From assembly GCA_910591455.2 (NCBI GenBank), contig OU342809.1, positions 5,840,363-5,904,362 on the forward strand: 64,000 nt of DNA. Direction: 5' to 3'. Below, piece by piece: positions 25,101 to 37,106 of the stretch (position 1 is its first letter; every line of letters begins with the position of its first letter). This stretch comes from Pholis gunnellus. Lineage: Eukaryota > Chordata > Actinopteri > Perciformes > Pholidae. The notes under the pieces were generated by a model. It was given only the letters and a program-made list of their open reading frames with translations, was not told the origin of the DNA and made no database searches. The position numbers were made by a program, and so were the translations under genes.

Positions 25101-28100
25101 ATTATCTCATTTAATTTGTGAATTTATTCAAAGTCATAGGAGAAATGAACAATAATTTAACAACATAACACAACAATTTAGGCATGGTAATCTGTGTGCT
25201 ATGATCACTAACTGGTATTTCTTTATTTACCTAAGTAAACACAATAGCTGTGTTCAGCAGTTAGAACACCCCTGTGCTCAATTAATGAAGCAATTTGCAT
25301 TTTAATGAGCAATTGAAATGTACTTAGTTAAGCAAAGAGCTCAAGGAAAATAGCTATTACCCATTCAACCTCTGCCTCTGCATCTACACATTATAAGAAA
25401 AGAAAAGATGAATTCAGTCATGGATGCACCTGACAGGTGTATAACCATCTGGCCTTATTGACTGGGAGTCTATTAATTGTGTGTGCGATTGCAAGAAATG
25501 CAATATACTATTTCTTGTCCTTCACATTAACTTTGCTGAAGAACCCCTTTTGGCTCTTTTCTTGATAATTTAGAATCAGGCACAATATGTCCACATTTGT
25601 GTAAAACAGATGTTCGGAGAACAGAAAGTGGTATTGAGAGAGGCAGCATGCAGGACCAACAATCAAGTAACTTCACACAGTGGATGTAATTAACTTATTG
25701 ACTGAGGACTAGAGGAGAATGAGGCAGATGGACAAAATGACTGACAAAATCAAGGTAAAGCCTTTTGACAACCTGTTTATGAGGTGTCAGCCTGGATTTG
25801 GATCAAGGCTTGTAGGGCTCCGCAAGGGCACGTGCCGGCTGATTTTTAGTGGCTCATGCTGGCCTGCTGGAGAGGCCCGGGGTTCTGCTGCTTTTCCTGC
25901 AGAGCCATCCGGATGCTTAGGCAACCAAACAAGCTGAACAAGAAACGATGTGGGTTCTGCACCACCCTGCAGAGAAGAGATGGTGGTATGTGTAGGTTCA
26001 GCATTGGATATCACCTATTTACTGCAACAACAGGTGGTTTATTTTCTTCAATTTCACACGGTAACTAGAAACACATACCGACTCGAACAACTGAGGCACA
26101 ACAGGCACAATGTGAATAGAATCTTCAAATAACAACCTGCCACCAACCCTGCAATTCAAGACTCAGAAGCCCCCCAGTGGAGCGACCTGAAGAGGGCAGC
26201 GAGGAAATAACCAATCCCACGTGTTTCAATTAACTCAAGAAACGAAAGCACAGCTGTTTTATTCTTTATTCTGAAAAACCACCTGGAACATATGGATGAA
26301 ACTATAGCTTCCCCATTCCATATACCATTAACAAGCCACTGAGGATCAGTAATGTGTGAAACGGGGTAGTACTGTGTTAACATTCCTCCATGTATTTTGG
26401 GATATATCAATGTTGCAGCAACGTTGTTAATGTTAACAGCTATACTTACTAGGCTCCTTACGTGCTTGCTAATAACGTGTTCATAGAGTTTGGTCTCCGA
26501 AATTGACAGCATAGTTTTGAAAACATTGATTCATTTAAATTTATCAGAGTTTAACTTGAATGCATCAGTTTTGGACAAATGTGTACAGAGGCGTTCATGA
26601 TCCAAACCATTCACTAAAGATTGATTCTATTCAGGAATTTAGGCCAGCCGTCTTCTCTGCAGGGAAAAAAAAATCTAAAACAAATCTTCCTCCAGCGCAT
26701 GATCATGTTTTAATTCAGAGTGCACGGAGAGGACGGGGTATTCACAAACGGGTCTGTTGTCAATGTGTTTTTGATAAATCAATGTATGGGAAACGGTGGG
26801 AAATTGCCTGCTCGTTAATTGAGGGACGTTTTCCCTCGGACGGATATGAAGATAAACATAGGTCGGTAAACATACAAATATGTGTGGGAGATACTGTCTG
26901 TGCAGTGCTGCTTAAAAGAAGCGGATTACTGAGCCTTTTGTTGACTTTCTTAAATAATCAAATTATCAACAATCTCCACTGGCATCACAAAGTTGTCGGG
27001 TGAAACAAAAGCAAGCAAACGTAACAAACCACCGTTCTTGCAGTCACTATTGTAGCAACAGCCTCGATGTGTCGTTACATTTTTAGTAACAAATGAACCC
27101 CTTACTGCTCAGCAGTAAATCCCCTTTTTACGGCACACATACCGTTTTAACTAGCACTACTACAGCGTCCCCTTTACGGCGCTTCCCCAGAAGTTACCAA
27201 TAAAGCAAGCACTGAGCAATGTAGATTTTCTAAAGCAGGCACTGAAGCTATAAATCATGAGCAACCATACAGTAGTATTTCTGTCAGAACAGTTTAATCC
27301 CCCAAAAATAAAATTCCACAACCATAATTCCCTGAAAGGAAACATTCTCTCGTCAGTCATTTTTCTAATCTTTCGGGTCTAGTCCTAAAGGTGAAGTCAG
27401 GACTCTGGTGTGACTCACAGGCATTCCAAGGGGACAATGACTGCATGCATTAATATTCTAGCCTTCTGCCATTCTTCTTTCTGTGTTTGCCTCTGTGGCA
27501 CACTGTTTCCCCTTTTCTTTCCCCCATTCTTCTCCCCTCCATCTCTCATTCTCCCCTTTTTAGATAAAAATGCTAAATCAGCTGGATTATTTGCGCAACC
27601 CTTTTAAAACGAAAGCCTGCTTCATTCCTTGTGACACGTCATTTGTTTTGTTTTTGTAGAGTTGCACAAATGCTGATGCTCTACTTCTGGGCCCAGCCAG
27701 CCAACACTGTAGTATTCTAAGCAGCACGTTCATGCCCGGTGTGGAGACTTAATTAAGGTTTCAATTAATTCTCCATTTAGGTCACATGTGAGTTAGAGCG
27801 TCGCACAGACTGAGCCGTGCCTGCTGCCCAACATTTGTGTTACTCCACTTGGTGGAATAAGATGAAATCTCGCGGTCTAATCTAATAGCATACTTGTTTT
27901 CTACTGTGTTTACCATATGCAAATTCACATTAAACATTCTGATTAATGTCTGTCTTGTGTGCATACTGTGTGTGGGGGATTTAGTTGTGATGAGAGGAGA
28001 AAGAATGATCCGATTTGCCGTAAGCACAGAGAACACCTGTACAAGCAGCTGGCCTTGTGTGAGTGAAGTCAATTGAGTTTCACCTGTCTCATCTCATTCA

Positions 28101-28786
28101 TAACTCTCAGACTGATAGATACGGCTCCAGCAGATTGCAAGGGCTATTCAGGCTACTTCCTCACTCTGTGTGTGAGCTATTTGGTATTCTGATGGTTCAG
28201 AGCATCCCCTGAGGCTGTCTTTGGCGCTCAACTCAACCTGAGAAAATTCTCCTTTCTGTTGCTTCCTTTCACGGGGAGGTCAGATGTCAGAGCAGCCTCC
28301 CTGGAGCTGGTAGGGATTCTGAATCTGCTCAAGGACACTTCAGCAGGGACTGATGCCTGTTGACACAGAAGCTGGAACAAGTTTGAGTGATAGTTTCACT
28401 CTTCACAACAGACCTGCAGTAAGAAATGACTGACGCTGTCGAAGTAAGTAGTGGCTTGTTTCGACAAAAGCACACAGAAAAGAAATACCATCCATATTGT
28501 GTTCATGATCACAATATAAAGCTTTTGATATATACAGTATAGTGACAGGAATGACAGCTCGACAGTAATGTATAGAGCCTAGTTATGCTGTATTCTATAT
28601 GTGATGCGTCTATTATCGTTTTTTTGCTGCCTTGATAAAGAGTCTTTCCATCCATCTGTTATGTCTTTAAGGTGTAAGGATGTGTTGGGTACTCAGTTGG
28701 CACCTATCAAAGAGGAACACTGCATTCATATTTATGCATTAAAGTAGACACCAATACTGAAAGGAGACTGAAACTCTGAATTTATC
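22141..28786. other. Unassigned non-coding stretch
   Basis: About 6.6 kb with no recognised repeat and no convincing exon. It holds the longest ORF of the window (26560-27003, 147 codons), which has no visible domain. AT-rich segments at 25255-25330 and 27725-27790 contain homeodomain- and octamer-like words (TTAATGAGCAATTGA, ATTTGCAT, CTTAATTAAGG) and may be regulatory, which is unproven. TTACTGCTCAGCAGTAA at 27102-27118 is a small palindrome. Confidence 0.4.
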
Positions 28787-29032
28787 CTTCCATCCATTAC
28801 ATCCATTAGCCATATAGCCACTTCTCCTCTTGAGGGTCGGCAAGCCCAGCTGACATTGTGCAGAGGCGGGGTGCACCCTGGACAAGGTTGCCAGGTTGGC
28901 TATTTAGAGTCGCTAATTAACCGAATCTGGGAGAGCATGCAAACTCCTCACAGAAAGGTTCCAGCCAGCCGACAGGTTAAAACCTAAAACCTTCTTGCTG
29001 TGACGCGTCGGTGCTAACCACTGCACCACCAA
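28787..29032 (+). repeat. Dispersed vertebrate repeat tail (family R4), copy 1
   Basis: The order CATCCATTACATCCATTAGC, GAGGGTCGG, GGGGTGCACCCTGGACAAGG, TTAGAGTCGCTAATTAACC, GCATGCAAACTCC, CACAGAAAGG, CCTTCTTGCTGTGACGCG and GTGCTAACCACTGCACCACC matches a repeat very common in fish. Its usual middle part (CCGGAGTACCC-like) is deleted between AATTAACC and GGGAGAGCATGC. No coding content. A second copy lies at 34450-34577. Confidence 0.75.
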
Positions 29033-29182
29033 AAACAAAGCAACAACCATGAACGAATAACTTTACTGTGTAAATAATTCAAGGAAAAAGTACGTTCATT
29101 TTCTCAAAGACCTCCATAAAATCTGACTTTCTCTTACAATCATTAGGATATTTGATTATCACTGTCTATTGTCTCATGGAAA

Positions 29183-29184
<2 letters not shown>

Positions 29185-29259
<75 letters not shown>

Positions 29260-29264
29260 TGTGT
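29185..29264. repeat. Long (GT)n microsatellite
   Basis: About 40 GT units with a single GTAT interruption near the 3' end. Long and nearly pure, so it is probably length-variable in the population. Confidence 0.95.
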
Positions 29265-29487
29265 AAATGTTGAAACCATGTAAATAGATTACGAGTAAAA
29301 CGTTTAGTCTTTTGGTCATTTGACAAGCACAAAAGTCAAACGTGATTGTTGTGGGGCTGTAAAGTGTGGTTCTCCGCTTCTAAGATGTGGATGTAGTCAA
29401 AGAGCCGAAGCGATGTCCGTTAGGGCCAATTCACAATTTCTTTCTTATTTACCTGTAAAAAAAAAAGAAGCCGGCATGCCAAGACTC

Positions 29488-29592
29488 AGGCGGCAACATC
29501 CTGGTCTGAAAAGTGAAGCCAATGCGGAAATGCCTTAAACCTGCATTATTTCTAACGGCCATCAGGGGCGATTCCTCTGGTTGTATATGTAA
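29488..29592 (+). repeat. Dispersed repeat family A, copy 3
   Basis: GGCGGCAACATCCTGGTCTG, AAGTGAAGCCAATGCGGAA, TGCCTTAAACCTGCATTA, GGCCATCAGGGGCGATTCC and TCTGGTTG reproduce the family A word order. One G of the GGGGGCGA core is lost. Same strand as copies 1 and 4. Confidence 0.75.
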
Positions 29593-31984
29593 ATATGCTT
29601 TACACTGTGTTTTCATGACCAGCACGAGTAAGAGACACACTGAGGTGACCTGCTTGCTGCAGAACATCAGTTAGCGGACATGTTTCTCCGAGTAACTCCG
29701 TTAGCACTTATCTCCAGTTTGATTCATTGTGTGTCGTTTGGAGGCATTTCATCACGGCTTTTCTTTGATATAACCAAGGTTGGCCCTGGGGCAAAATAAC
29801 ATTGGATGGATCCACAGCTGTAAATCTATCTATAATTTCTTTCCTCCCTCTCTCCAGTTGTCTGTGAGTGCAGCTGAGATGATAGTTGACTATTTAATTG
29901 AAGAATTGCTAAGGGAAGAGAATAGGAATTAGATGCGCCTGCTTCTGTGCCTTGTTTTTCCACCAAATGTCTTGTGCACACCCCAGACAACCTTTGTATT
30001 TCTTGGACCTCTGATTGGGCGACTATCAGATTGTCCTTTAGGGTCCCTCCTACACGCAAGTGGGAATTGCTTGTGACGAGTTATCAGGCCTCAAATAATG
30101 TCTATAATGGCGGATTAGCCGTTGACACAGCCTTTCATGAACAGCAGAGAGGGGACTGGCATTGTATTTAATGAAAGATTGTATCTGCAGTTACTGCTGT
30201 GACGTAGCTCTGACTTTAAGAAGAGGCCATCAAACTGTCATAAATATCTTATTACGGCCTGTGATTTAGCATTTTGATGGGTGCGTTGCAGTTTGTATCG
30301 CTGTCTGCATGTTTCACAGGCTTCATCTAAACAGCCACATTTGACATTGATCTTAAAGCTGCAGATCCTGATGGCATCTTCAGTAGTTGGAATGATGGCC
30401 TACTGAGAAACATTTAAATGGTGATTAGAATTCTTCCATATGGAGCACATACAGACAGATCATATGTTGTCAACGGGCCTTTAGTTACTGTTGCTATGTT
30501 GGACAACTTGCTGTCAACAATATCCGGCGTCCATTCTGTAGAGCACCTACTGCAGTGTAATAGCCTGTAATTTGTGGGAAACAGTAGCCAACAGCAAGGG
30601 CTTTGGTACTCAAGAGGGAAGAATACAATCTGCAAAACGGAGACAAAAAATGACTAAAGGCAAAGTCACGGGAAAAATTCATGAAGCAGAGACAGAGGAA
30701 GATGGTATTATGAGTTAACATGGCTCCATTGCGTTTTAATGCCATACTTATGGTAGTTTTTTGTTTAACAGCTTACTTCTTTGTCACTGCTCCCAGCAAA
30801 GAAATAGTTTTAAATGTTATGGAAATGTAAATATGTATATATGTTCATAGTTTGTATATATAATTTATTTGAATAGCTGCAGTTAGAGTAGAGAAGTAGC
30901 GTCTTATAATGTTACATTTGCTCGGCTATCGAAGTTCTATTTTGGTCAGATCACACGGGACCACAGCAGAGTGTTCCCGACTAAACTTTTAATGAGTCCT
31001 GTATATTCTATTAGTCTTGCCTCGAAGAATATATGCACGTTTGCTGTTTTTTTTGCCAAGGATCACTGCATGACTGAGGTGCAATTTACAGATTGCATGT
31101 TCATTGTTGTCCAAAGAACAGTTCCTTTGACTCCAGACATTGTACCCAGGTCACATTGGGACAGAGCCTGACATTATTCCTTATGCAATCTCAGGAAATA
31201 CCCGCGGCCAGAAGGCCAACCGACTGGAAAACAGTCTCTGCAGGCATCTTGGTCCTCCGGCGCGATATCTCTTTTCCGTTGTCTGACCCTCCTTTTCTCT
31301 CTTTCCCTCTCTCTTTTCTTTCGTTCTGTCTTTATGTTTTTGTGTTCGGGTACTTTTTAACGATTGCTGGTCGAGAGCTGGTCAATTATCTGTAGAGTTC
31401 TGTCTGACTTCTGAAATACGTACAGGGATTTCTCAATATCTGAGAAGTAGTTCTGTCTGCTGTGACTCAAAGGAGGTACAAAATCAGCGGGTGGTTACTC
31501 TGAAAGCATGGGAAGTCTTAGCTGACTGTAATTTTCCCCAGCAATGTAGCAATTATTGCCAATGTTCAGCTCCACAGTCACAAGATCCTAAATGCATAAT
31601 TCTGAACATAAATTTCAAATTGCACAGTCAAACGCATCGAAGCATCGACTGGTTGGACACAACAGGTGCAGGTGTCGTTTATCAGGCATCTTTACACATC
31701 ACCTCGAGCAGACACCTGTAACTTGTGAGCATTTAAGCTTAAAAACACACCTGGACCCTCATCTCTGCATCTCTTCTCCATGTTCTTCCTGGATTGCTGC
31801 TCTTTTCATGGCATACTCCTAAACTCATCTTTCAGCATGTGATAGAAATGTGCCGACATTAGACAGCATCACTTTCTCTGGGACCTAATCCTGCCTCGCT
31901 GAAAGCTGTTTATATAATTACCCATTCTCTCTAAAGGATGGGATGAGGGAGCTCCACGCCTATGTGTGAAAGAGGGGGAAGAGT
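29593..31984. other. Unassigned non-coding stretch
   Basis: No gene or repeat recognised. A pyrimidine-rich tract at about 31285-31325 (CCTTTTCTCTCTTTCCCTC) is low complexity. Confidence 0.4.
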
Positions 31985-31998
31985 CTGTGTGAGTGTGT

Positions 31999-32043
<45 letters not shown>

Positions 32044-32067
32044 TGAATGAGAGAGAGAGAGAGAGCA
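31985..32067. repeat. Compound (GT)n-(GA)n microsatellite
   Basis: A GT tract with two early GAGT interruptions runs to about 32034 and passes into GA repeats interrupted by GTGAATGA, ending at 32067. Confidence 0.95.
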
Positions 32068-33078
32068 GGGTGACTTGGTTTAAACGAAGGAGGTAAATAT
32101 ATGGCATCAGACAGACAGACAGCCGGCAGCAAGGGACCAAAGTTAATGGTATTTTATGCCACCGGGTATCTCAGATTGCAATGAGAGTAAAAAAAAGAAA
32201 AAGGAAAAGAAAACAAAGCCATAACTGCTGAGCGTAATTTAATAATGTAGAATAATAAATATTTGAGGGGAGTTATTCTGTCACCATTTCAATTGTGGAT
32301 GGAACATTATTTCGCTATCAGTGATACATTTGCTTTGGTGACTAGATGGGAAAGCGATGATTGAAGTTCATGTTAAATTGCAAAATGCAATTTGAGAAGC
32401 TATTTTGTAGCAAATTTAGTGCACAAGAAATAAATCAATAGTTACACTAATAATGACTTTTTATATGATCTATGACTTTATATATATTTCATTGGCTCAG
32501 AGCTCTACTATTGTCATTGAGTGAATATAAATATTTATTCAAAGAATACGTCCAGTGCTCTGACCTGAAACCGTCACAGGCCTGGCTCTATTTCTCTATG
32601 GATTATCATACTTATCATTGCTTTTTATGAAGGTGTAGGTCTTGCTGGAGTTCTTCAGCTTGTGTAGACTGTATATATTTGTTTCAGGGGCTCTCAGTTT
32701 GTAAAAGATGAACAAGCTCATTGTAATTTTAATTTTTGGTATAAGTTGAAAGATGTGTTCATAATATCTTTTCAATTTCATGGCAGATCTTGATATTGTG
32801 TCCAAAGACCATATGCATTTGTTACGGTCTGTTGTTGTGAGTTGTTGCTTGAGATACTAATATATATTTTTGAGATTATGATTACTTTATTATTTTAGGG
32901 GGATTGCGAGATATGGCTAATGAATGCAATAAAGGTTCCTGAAAGGACTTAAACTGGTAATGTTGTTATTAATGCTCAGTGCCTTAATCCTCAAGGCTTA
33001 GAATAATAGAATACTAAAATATGTAGATACAGCATCAGTCATTTTACTTTTAAAATGCATTTCCACTCTATGTACACA
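32068..33078. other. Unassigned non-coding stretch
   Basis: AT-rich sequence with no recognised gene or repeat. A weak palindrome, AAATTGCA-AAA-TGCAATTT, sits near 32375-32395. Confidence 0.4.
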
Positions 33079-33365
33079 GCCTGACTCAACTCGACTTGCT
33101 TTTTTTTGTTACCATCTGGGTCGATAATCAAGCGAGTTAAAACACTGGAGAACACAGCAATTGGTCAACCAGGATGGTCACTTATGTAACAGGGGACAAC
33201 CTGCACAAACCCACCATTGTTTTAAAGCCAAGCCATCATGCAGCTCCAAGATGAGCAAAGTACAGCTGTTGCCGACAAATATGGCTGAAAATGTACAGCT
33301 GAGAATAAGAAGTTAACGCAGGTCTGACACTGAAGAGCCGAGTCGGACAAGCTGAGTACAAGCTG
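33079..33365. repeat. Degenerate dispersed repeat with inverted ends (possible)
   Basis: The left side reads CAGCCTGACTCAACTCGACT, GTTACCATCTGGGTCG, CAAGCGAG and ATTGGTC. The right side reads AAGAGCCGAGTCGGAC and AAGCTGAGT. This resembles a fish MITE whose ends are rich in GAGCCGAG/CTCGGCTC words in opposite orientation. It is strongly diverged and the ends are uncertain. Confidence 0.4.
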
Positions 33366-33436
33366 AGTCTGTACAAAACAACCTCTTTTATAATGCCTTT
33401 CCTCTGCTGCTACTCTCAAGGCAATTTTGTTTTCTG

Positions 33437-33460
33437 GTAATGAGCATTAGAGCTCATTAC
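33437..33460. repeat. Short perfect hairpin
   Basis: Arms GTAATGAGC (33437-33445) and GCTCATTAC (33452-33460) around a 6-nt loop, extended outward by two G-T wobble pairs. Short enough that chance is not excluded. Confidence 0.6.
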
Positions 33461-34449
33461 TGGAGCTTAGAATTACTTTTGTTCCACTTCAGTATTCTCT
33501 GTTACTCCCCTCTCCTTTCATGGAACCTGATTTTCTGGTTGTGTGGAGATTTTCTTTAAGTGGTTACTTGTGTTAGAAATGTGGAAGATCCGGCCAGAAT
33601 TTTAGTTTAAACCCTTTAAGAAAAATGAACTTACATTGTCAACTGCATTAACATTATGTCAAAGACGTCTGTATTGTATTGCAGACATATCTATAGAAAT
33701 GAGCATGCTAACCGACTAGCATCAGCCTCTCCCGTGTAGTCCACCACTTAAGGTTAAAAGGCGATTGCGAAAATCATTGTAGCGTCCAGTCTGCCCTCAG
33801 TCCAACACGGCAGGACGAAGAATTAGAGCTGCAACTAGAGCTTGCAATAATACACTCATCTATGTGTACGTTTGTTTATTGGATTAAATCCAAAGTGGCA
33901 GAAACGAGAAAGCGACTGGCACCCTTGCCTTGTCCTCCCCGCCTCGCTGAGATTACCTTGCCAAGAGTAGAGTGTGCGGTAGCTCCTGGCGACGGACTGA
34001 CCTTCAATTAGCAGTGAGCTCGAAGTTGTCGCCGGGATGGAAAAAACGAACACAAGTAATTCCCTCTTCTCTGTCACACCGGACCCAAGCCAATAAGCAA
34101 ACGATCAAATTGTACACGGACTTAACAGCCCCCAGTTAATGTCACAGTTAACACACAGGTGGTCAACATAAACTTCAGACCGACGCCACACGTGAAGATT
34201 ATAAAATAGCAGTGTTATTTTGACGGGCTCTCAGTTTCAGCAGTTTGGCCGAATTTTTGCGTATTTCTTCTCTGCTGCGAGTTAGCAGTTTACCTTTTTT
34301 TTTTATAATTGAGACTGAGACTGTACATTTAGATTGTATGGACCTAGTAGAAGAGGTTGTGATACAAGCTAAGGATTACACAGTGCACCTTTTTCTTCTT
34401 CACCTTCCTGAACCAACCTCCCTATTCATAATGCCTGGGGGGAGGATAC
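33461..34449. other. Unassigned non-coding stretch
   Basis: 33700-34100 is CpG-richer than its surroundings, but no exon, promoter or repeat was recognised. A T-run lies at about 34292-34301. Confidence 0.35.
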
Positions 34450-34577
34450 ATGTTCTGGTGGTGGGAGGAAACCAAACTGTAGAAAACCACACAAACACGG
34501 GGAGAACATGCAAACTCCACACAGAAAGGGATCGAACCCGGGAACTTCTTAAAGTGAGGCAACCACGGAGCCGCCTA
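34450..34577 (+). repeat. Dispersed vertebrate repeat tail (family R4), copy 2
   Basis: GGTGGGAGGAAACCAAACTG, AACACGGGGAGAACATGCA, AACTCCACACAGAAAGGG, ATCGAACCCGGGAACTTCTT and AACCACGGAGCCGCC follow the R4 consensus, including the middle part missing from copy 1. A 137-codon ORF crosses it but is a chance frame. Confidence 0.75.
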
Positions 34578-36186
34578 CGTAATTCACCTTTAACTATGGG
34601 CTATCATTTCAAGATAAGGGATTTTAGTGAAAGCATTTCTAGTGTCAGGAAACTATAAAATGCAGCTGAAAGGAACCTAAAATAGTTGATGTTAAACAAG
34701 GAAAATGTAATCAGGTCAAATTCTAGAACAGTTTACAGTTTATTTAGAGAGATTTTAGTTGCAGCAAAATGGATCAGTATTTAATAGATTTGTGTCCACA
34801 GCATGGGAAAAAGGTCTTTCAGTGAAGCAAAGAAAAGTCAGGATCGCACAAATGAAACACCGACACAGATCGCACGAGGGATTGATGTGAACCTAATCAA
34901 AGTGACTGCAAGTGGCCGAGCAAACAAACAGCCCTTTGATGTAAGGCTGGCTTTCTTTTTGCCCCTGCCATTGAGATTAAGGAAAATGAGATTGCTTTCA
35001 TGCCTTTGCAAATATCTTCATGTTAGGAATTAATTTTCCCTTGGCCCGAGATGCAATGAATAATAAATTGGCAAAAAAAGTTCCCCATCTGTGAAGATGG
35101 GAAGGAAGCATAAATCTCTTGAGGGAAAACTTTAAGACCATAAAGTCTTACTGACTAGATATCTGCAAACTGTGTAATTCAGAGTATTAAGTATTACTTA
35201 TGCCTGGTTCGATAGTGGATAACACAACCGTGTAAATGCTGCTTTTGCCTGTTGATTAGGCCAAAAAGGTACGGATTAGAAACACGTTAATCCCTTTCAG
35301 CACACCAGTAATTTTAGTAGATATTTTCAAGCTAGTTTAGCTGAAGAACAACATGGAAAGAATGCTTTTATTACTTCCCCTTTAATTGTGTTATTTCTCA
35401 GGATGATGCAAATTATCCTGTGAATCATTTTAGTCCTATATAGAAGCTGGATTACGCCGGCCCTTGTAGGCTTGTTAAGTAGGTCTGCTGGTCAAAATGG
35501 ATTTCACATTTAAACGGCTTATAAAACCACTGGGCAGTTTGTTTTCCCACAGTAACGTTCCCGTTGTATGCGCTAACTGGGATGCCACTTAACACCGCGG
35601 TCCTTATTAGGGTGTATAATTACTGTTAATTTGCCCTAAAAAAACAGAAAGTGATCTCCCGTGGTTGTTGTACTCTGTTGCTATTAGGTTCCATTCTAGA
35701 GCAATGAAACAGACCAACCACTGTGTGAGAAGGCAGAGCAGAGGGCGCACTATAAGTATCATATAAACCAAGATGATACCTTTTTAACAATGCTGAATTA
35801 TTACTCTGTTGCAGTACTTCATTGTGCATTTTGTCAGCCATGCTGAAGTAAATATTACTGATGGCTTTGTTAACTCTAAAACAAGAACACTTTTGTCATG
35901 TAGTGGCTTGCTGAGCATTCAAAGATAAACCATTGATTTCCCATTGTGCACAGATGGAGCTGACAGTAGGCATAGTAAACAAAAGGCCCTGCCATGCCAG
36001 CACATATGGAAAACAGCAGATTTTTAACAAACAATTATTCCAAATATTGGACATAATTTAACTCACTTAACCTATGATCATTTTTACTTTCTCACTCACA
36101 TAATAAACATTGATTTTATTTTTTTACTGTGGGATTTAGAGAAGAAAGACATGTTTGGCTGATATGGAGTCACATCTTTTCAAACG
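34578..36186. other. Unassigned non-coding stretch
   Basis: No gene or repeat recognised. The octamer-like word ATGCAAAT occurs at about 35406 between two ATCC/GGAT half-words. This may be coincidence. Confidence 0.4.
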
Positions 36187-36221
36187 TGAGCTCGCTTTGC
36201 AGTGTCAGCAAAGCGAGCTCA
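36187..36221. repeat. Perfect 14-bp inverted repeat (hairpin)
   Basis: Arms TGAGCTCGCTTTGC (36187-36200) and GCAAAGCGAGCTCA (36208-36221) pair perfectly around the 7-nt loop AGTGTCA. GC-rich arms in AT-rich unique sequence make this the strongest hairpin in the window. The stem is shorter than a miRNA precursor (usually at least 22 bp with mismatches), so a miRNA gene is unlikely. Confidence 0.9.
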
Positions 36222-36838
36222 GCCTGGGAATATACTTTGTAGCTCGGAGAAGAGCTCTCTCAGTAGTTGACTTTTTCATCACATCTGTAGTACTTTTTTT
36301 CACCAGGAGATAAAACTAGTTTGGGCCCATGGTAATGAACACTTTATATGTCATTCACAACAAGTGTGCAGTGTTTCATTTGCAAAATGCGTCCCTGCTA
36401 AAGCCTGCTCTGTTTACGTGGCATGCAGACAAAGCAGATGTCTGAAGCATCTGCTGATGTGTTTCACCCTTTAACAAGTATTTTACTCCCAAAGATGTGG
36501 AAAGTGTTGCTTGTAAACATCATAAAATACACCAAAAGTTCTAAACTATATATTTCCTGTAAAAAATTCATCTGTATAAGTAAAAACTAAATACCAGACT
36601 GGCTGACAGATAGTGGTAATTGTAATGACTGTGAATAGCGATATTGTTAATTATAAATTGCACATGTGCAAAACCGCTGTGTGGGCGTCTTCAAGTGCAC
36701 CAGCTGTTTTGATTCATATGGGTGTAGTTGGTATGGAATTTAAGTCTTAATTCTCCTGTATCTCACTTTCGTAATGGATCCTATCGTAATTAACATGATA
36801 TAGTTACATTGTGCATTTTAAGAACAAGACATGAAATT

Positions 36839-36961
36839 GAAATGTCCTTGGGAACGATACTGAACCCCAAACTGCTGCTGAAGGCTGTGCCATCAGTGTG
36901 TGAGCGTGTGTGAATGAACATTGCATTAGATCCTGATGAGCAGTTTGGGGTTCCTGCATGT

Positions 36962-37024
<63 letters not shown>

Positions 37025-37106
37025 GATAGATGTTGGCATGTAGGGAAAGGAGCTTTTAGAAGTCAGAAGGCTTTAAAGGCGCTTTATAAATGCAAGTTCA
37101 TTTACC
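36839..37106 (+). mobile_element. tRNA-derived SINE body, expanded by a GT tract
   Basis: GAAATGTCCTTGGGAACGAT, ACTGAACCCCAAACTGCTGC, GCTGTGCCATCAGTGTGTGA and CATTGCATTAGATCCTGATG, then after the GT tract AAGGCTTTAAAGGCGCTTTA and ATAAATGCAAGTTCATTTACC, follow the body and tail of a common fish tRNA-derived SINE. The tRNA head is missing. The same body lies in reverse at about 61880-61960. The internal GTGTGAATG words of the SINE appear to have grown into the 50-bp GT tract. No coding content. Confidence 0.75.
36969..37021. repeat. (GT)n microsatellite inside a SINE
   Basis: About 26 uninterrupted GT units within the SINE body, where the consensus has only a few TGTG words. Confidence 0.95.

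Noticed and set aside
26560..27003. Longest ORF of the window, 147 codons on the plus strand
   Set aside because: No domain, signal peptide or family motif seen. The length is near what chance gives in 64 kb read in six frames, and no splice or promoter context supports it.
28310..28350. A SINE body (CTGCTCAAGGACACTTCAGC)
   Set aside because: One 20-base phrase resembles the fish SINE body, but neither flank continues it.
31869..32140. ORFs with long His-Thr runs
   Set aside because: They are the GT/GA microsatellite read in antisense.
34245..34658. 137-codon plus-strand ORF
   Set aside because: Its second half is the non-coding R4 repeat read in a chance frame.
36187..36221. microRNA precursor
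   Set aside because: The stem is only 14 bp with a 7-nt loop, shorter than a Dicer substrate, and the flanks do not extend the pairing.
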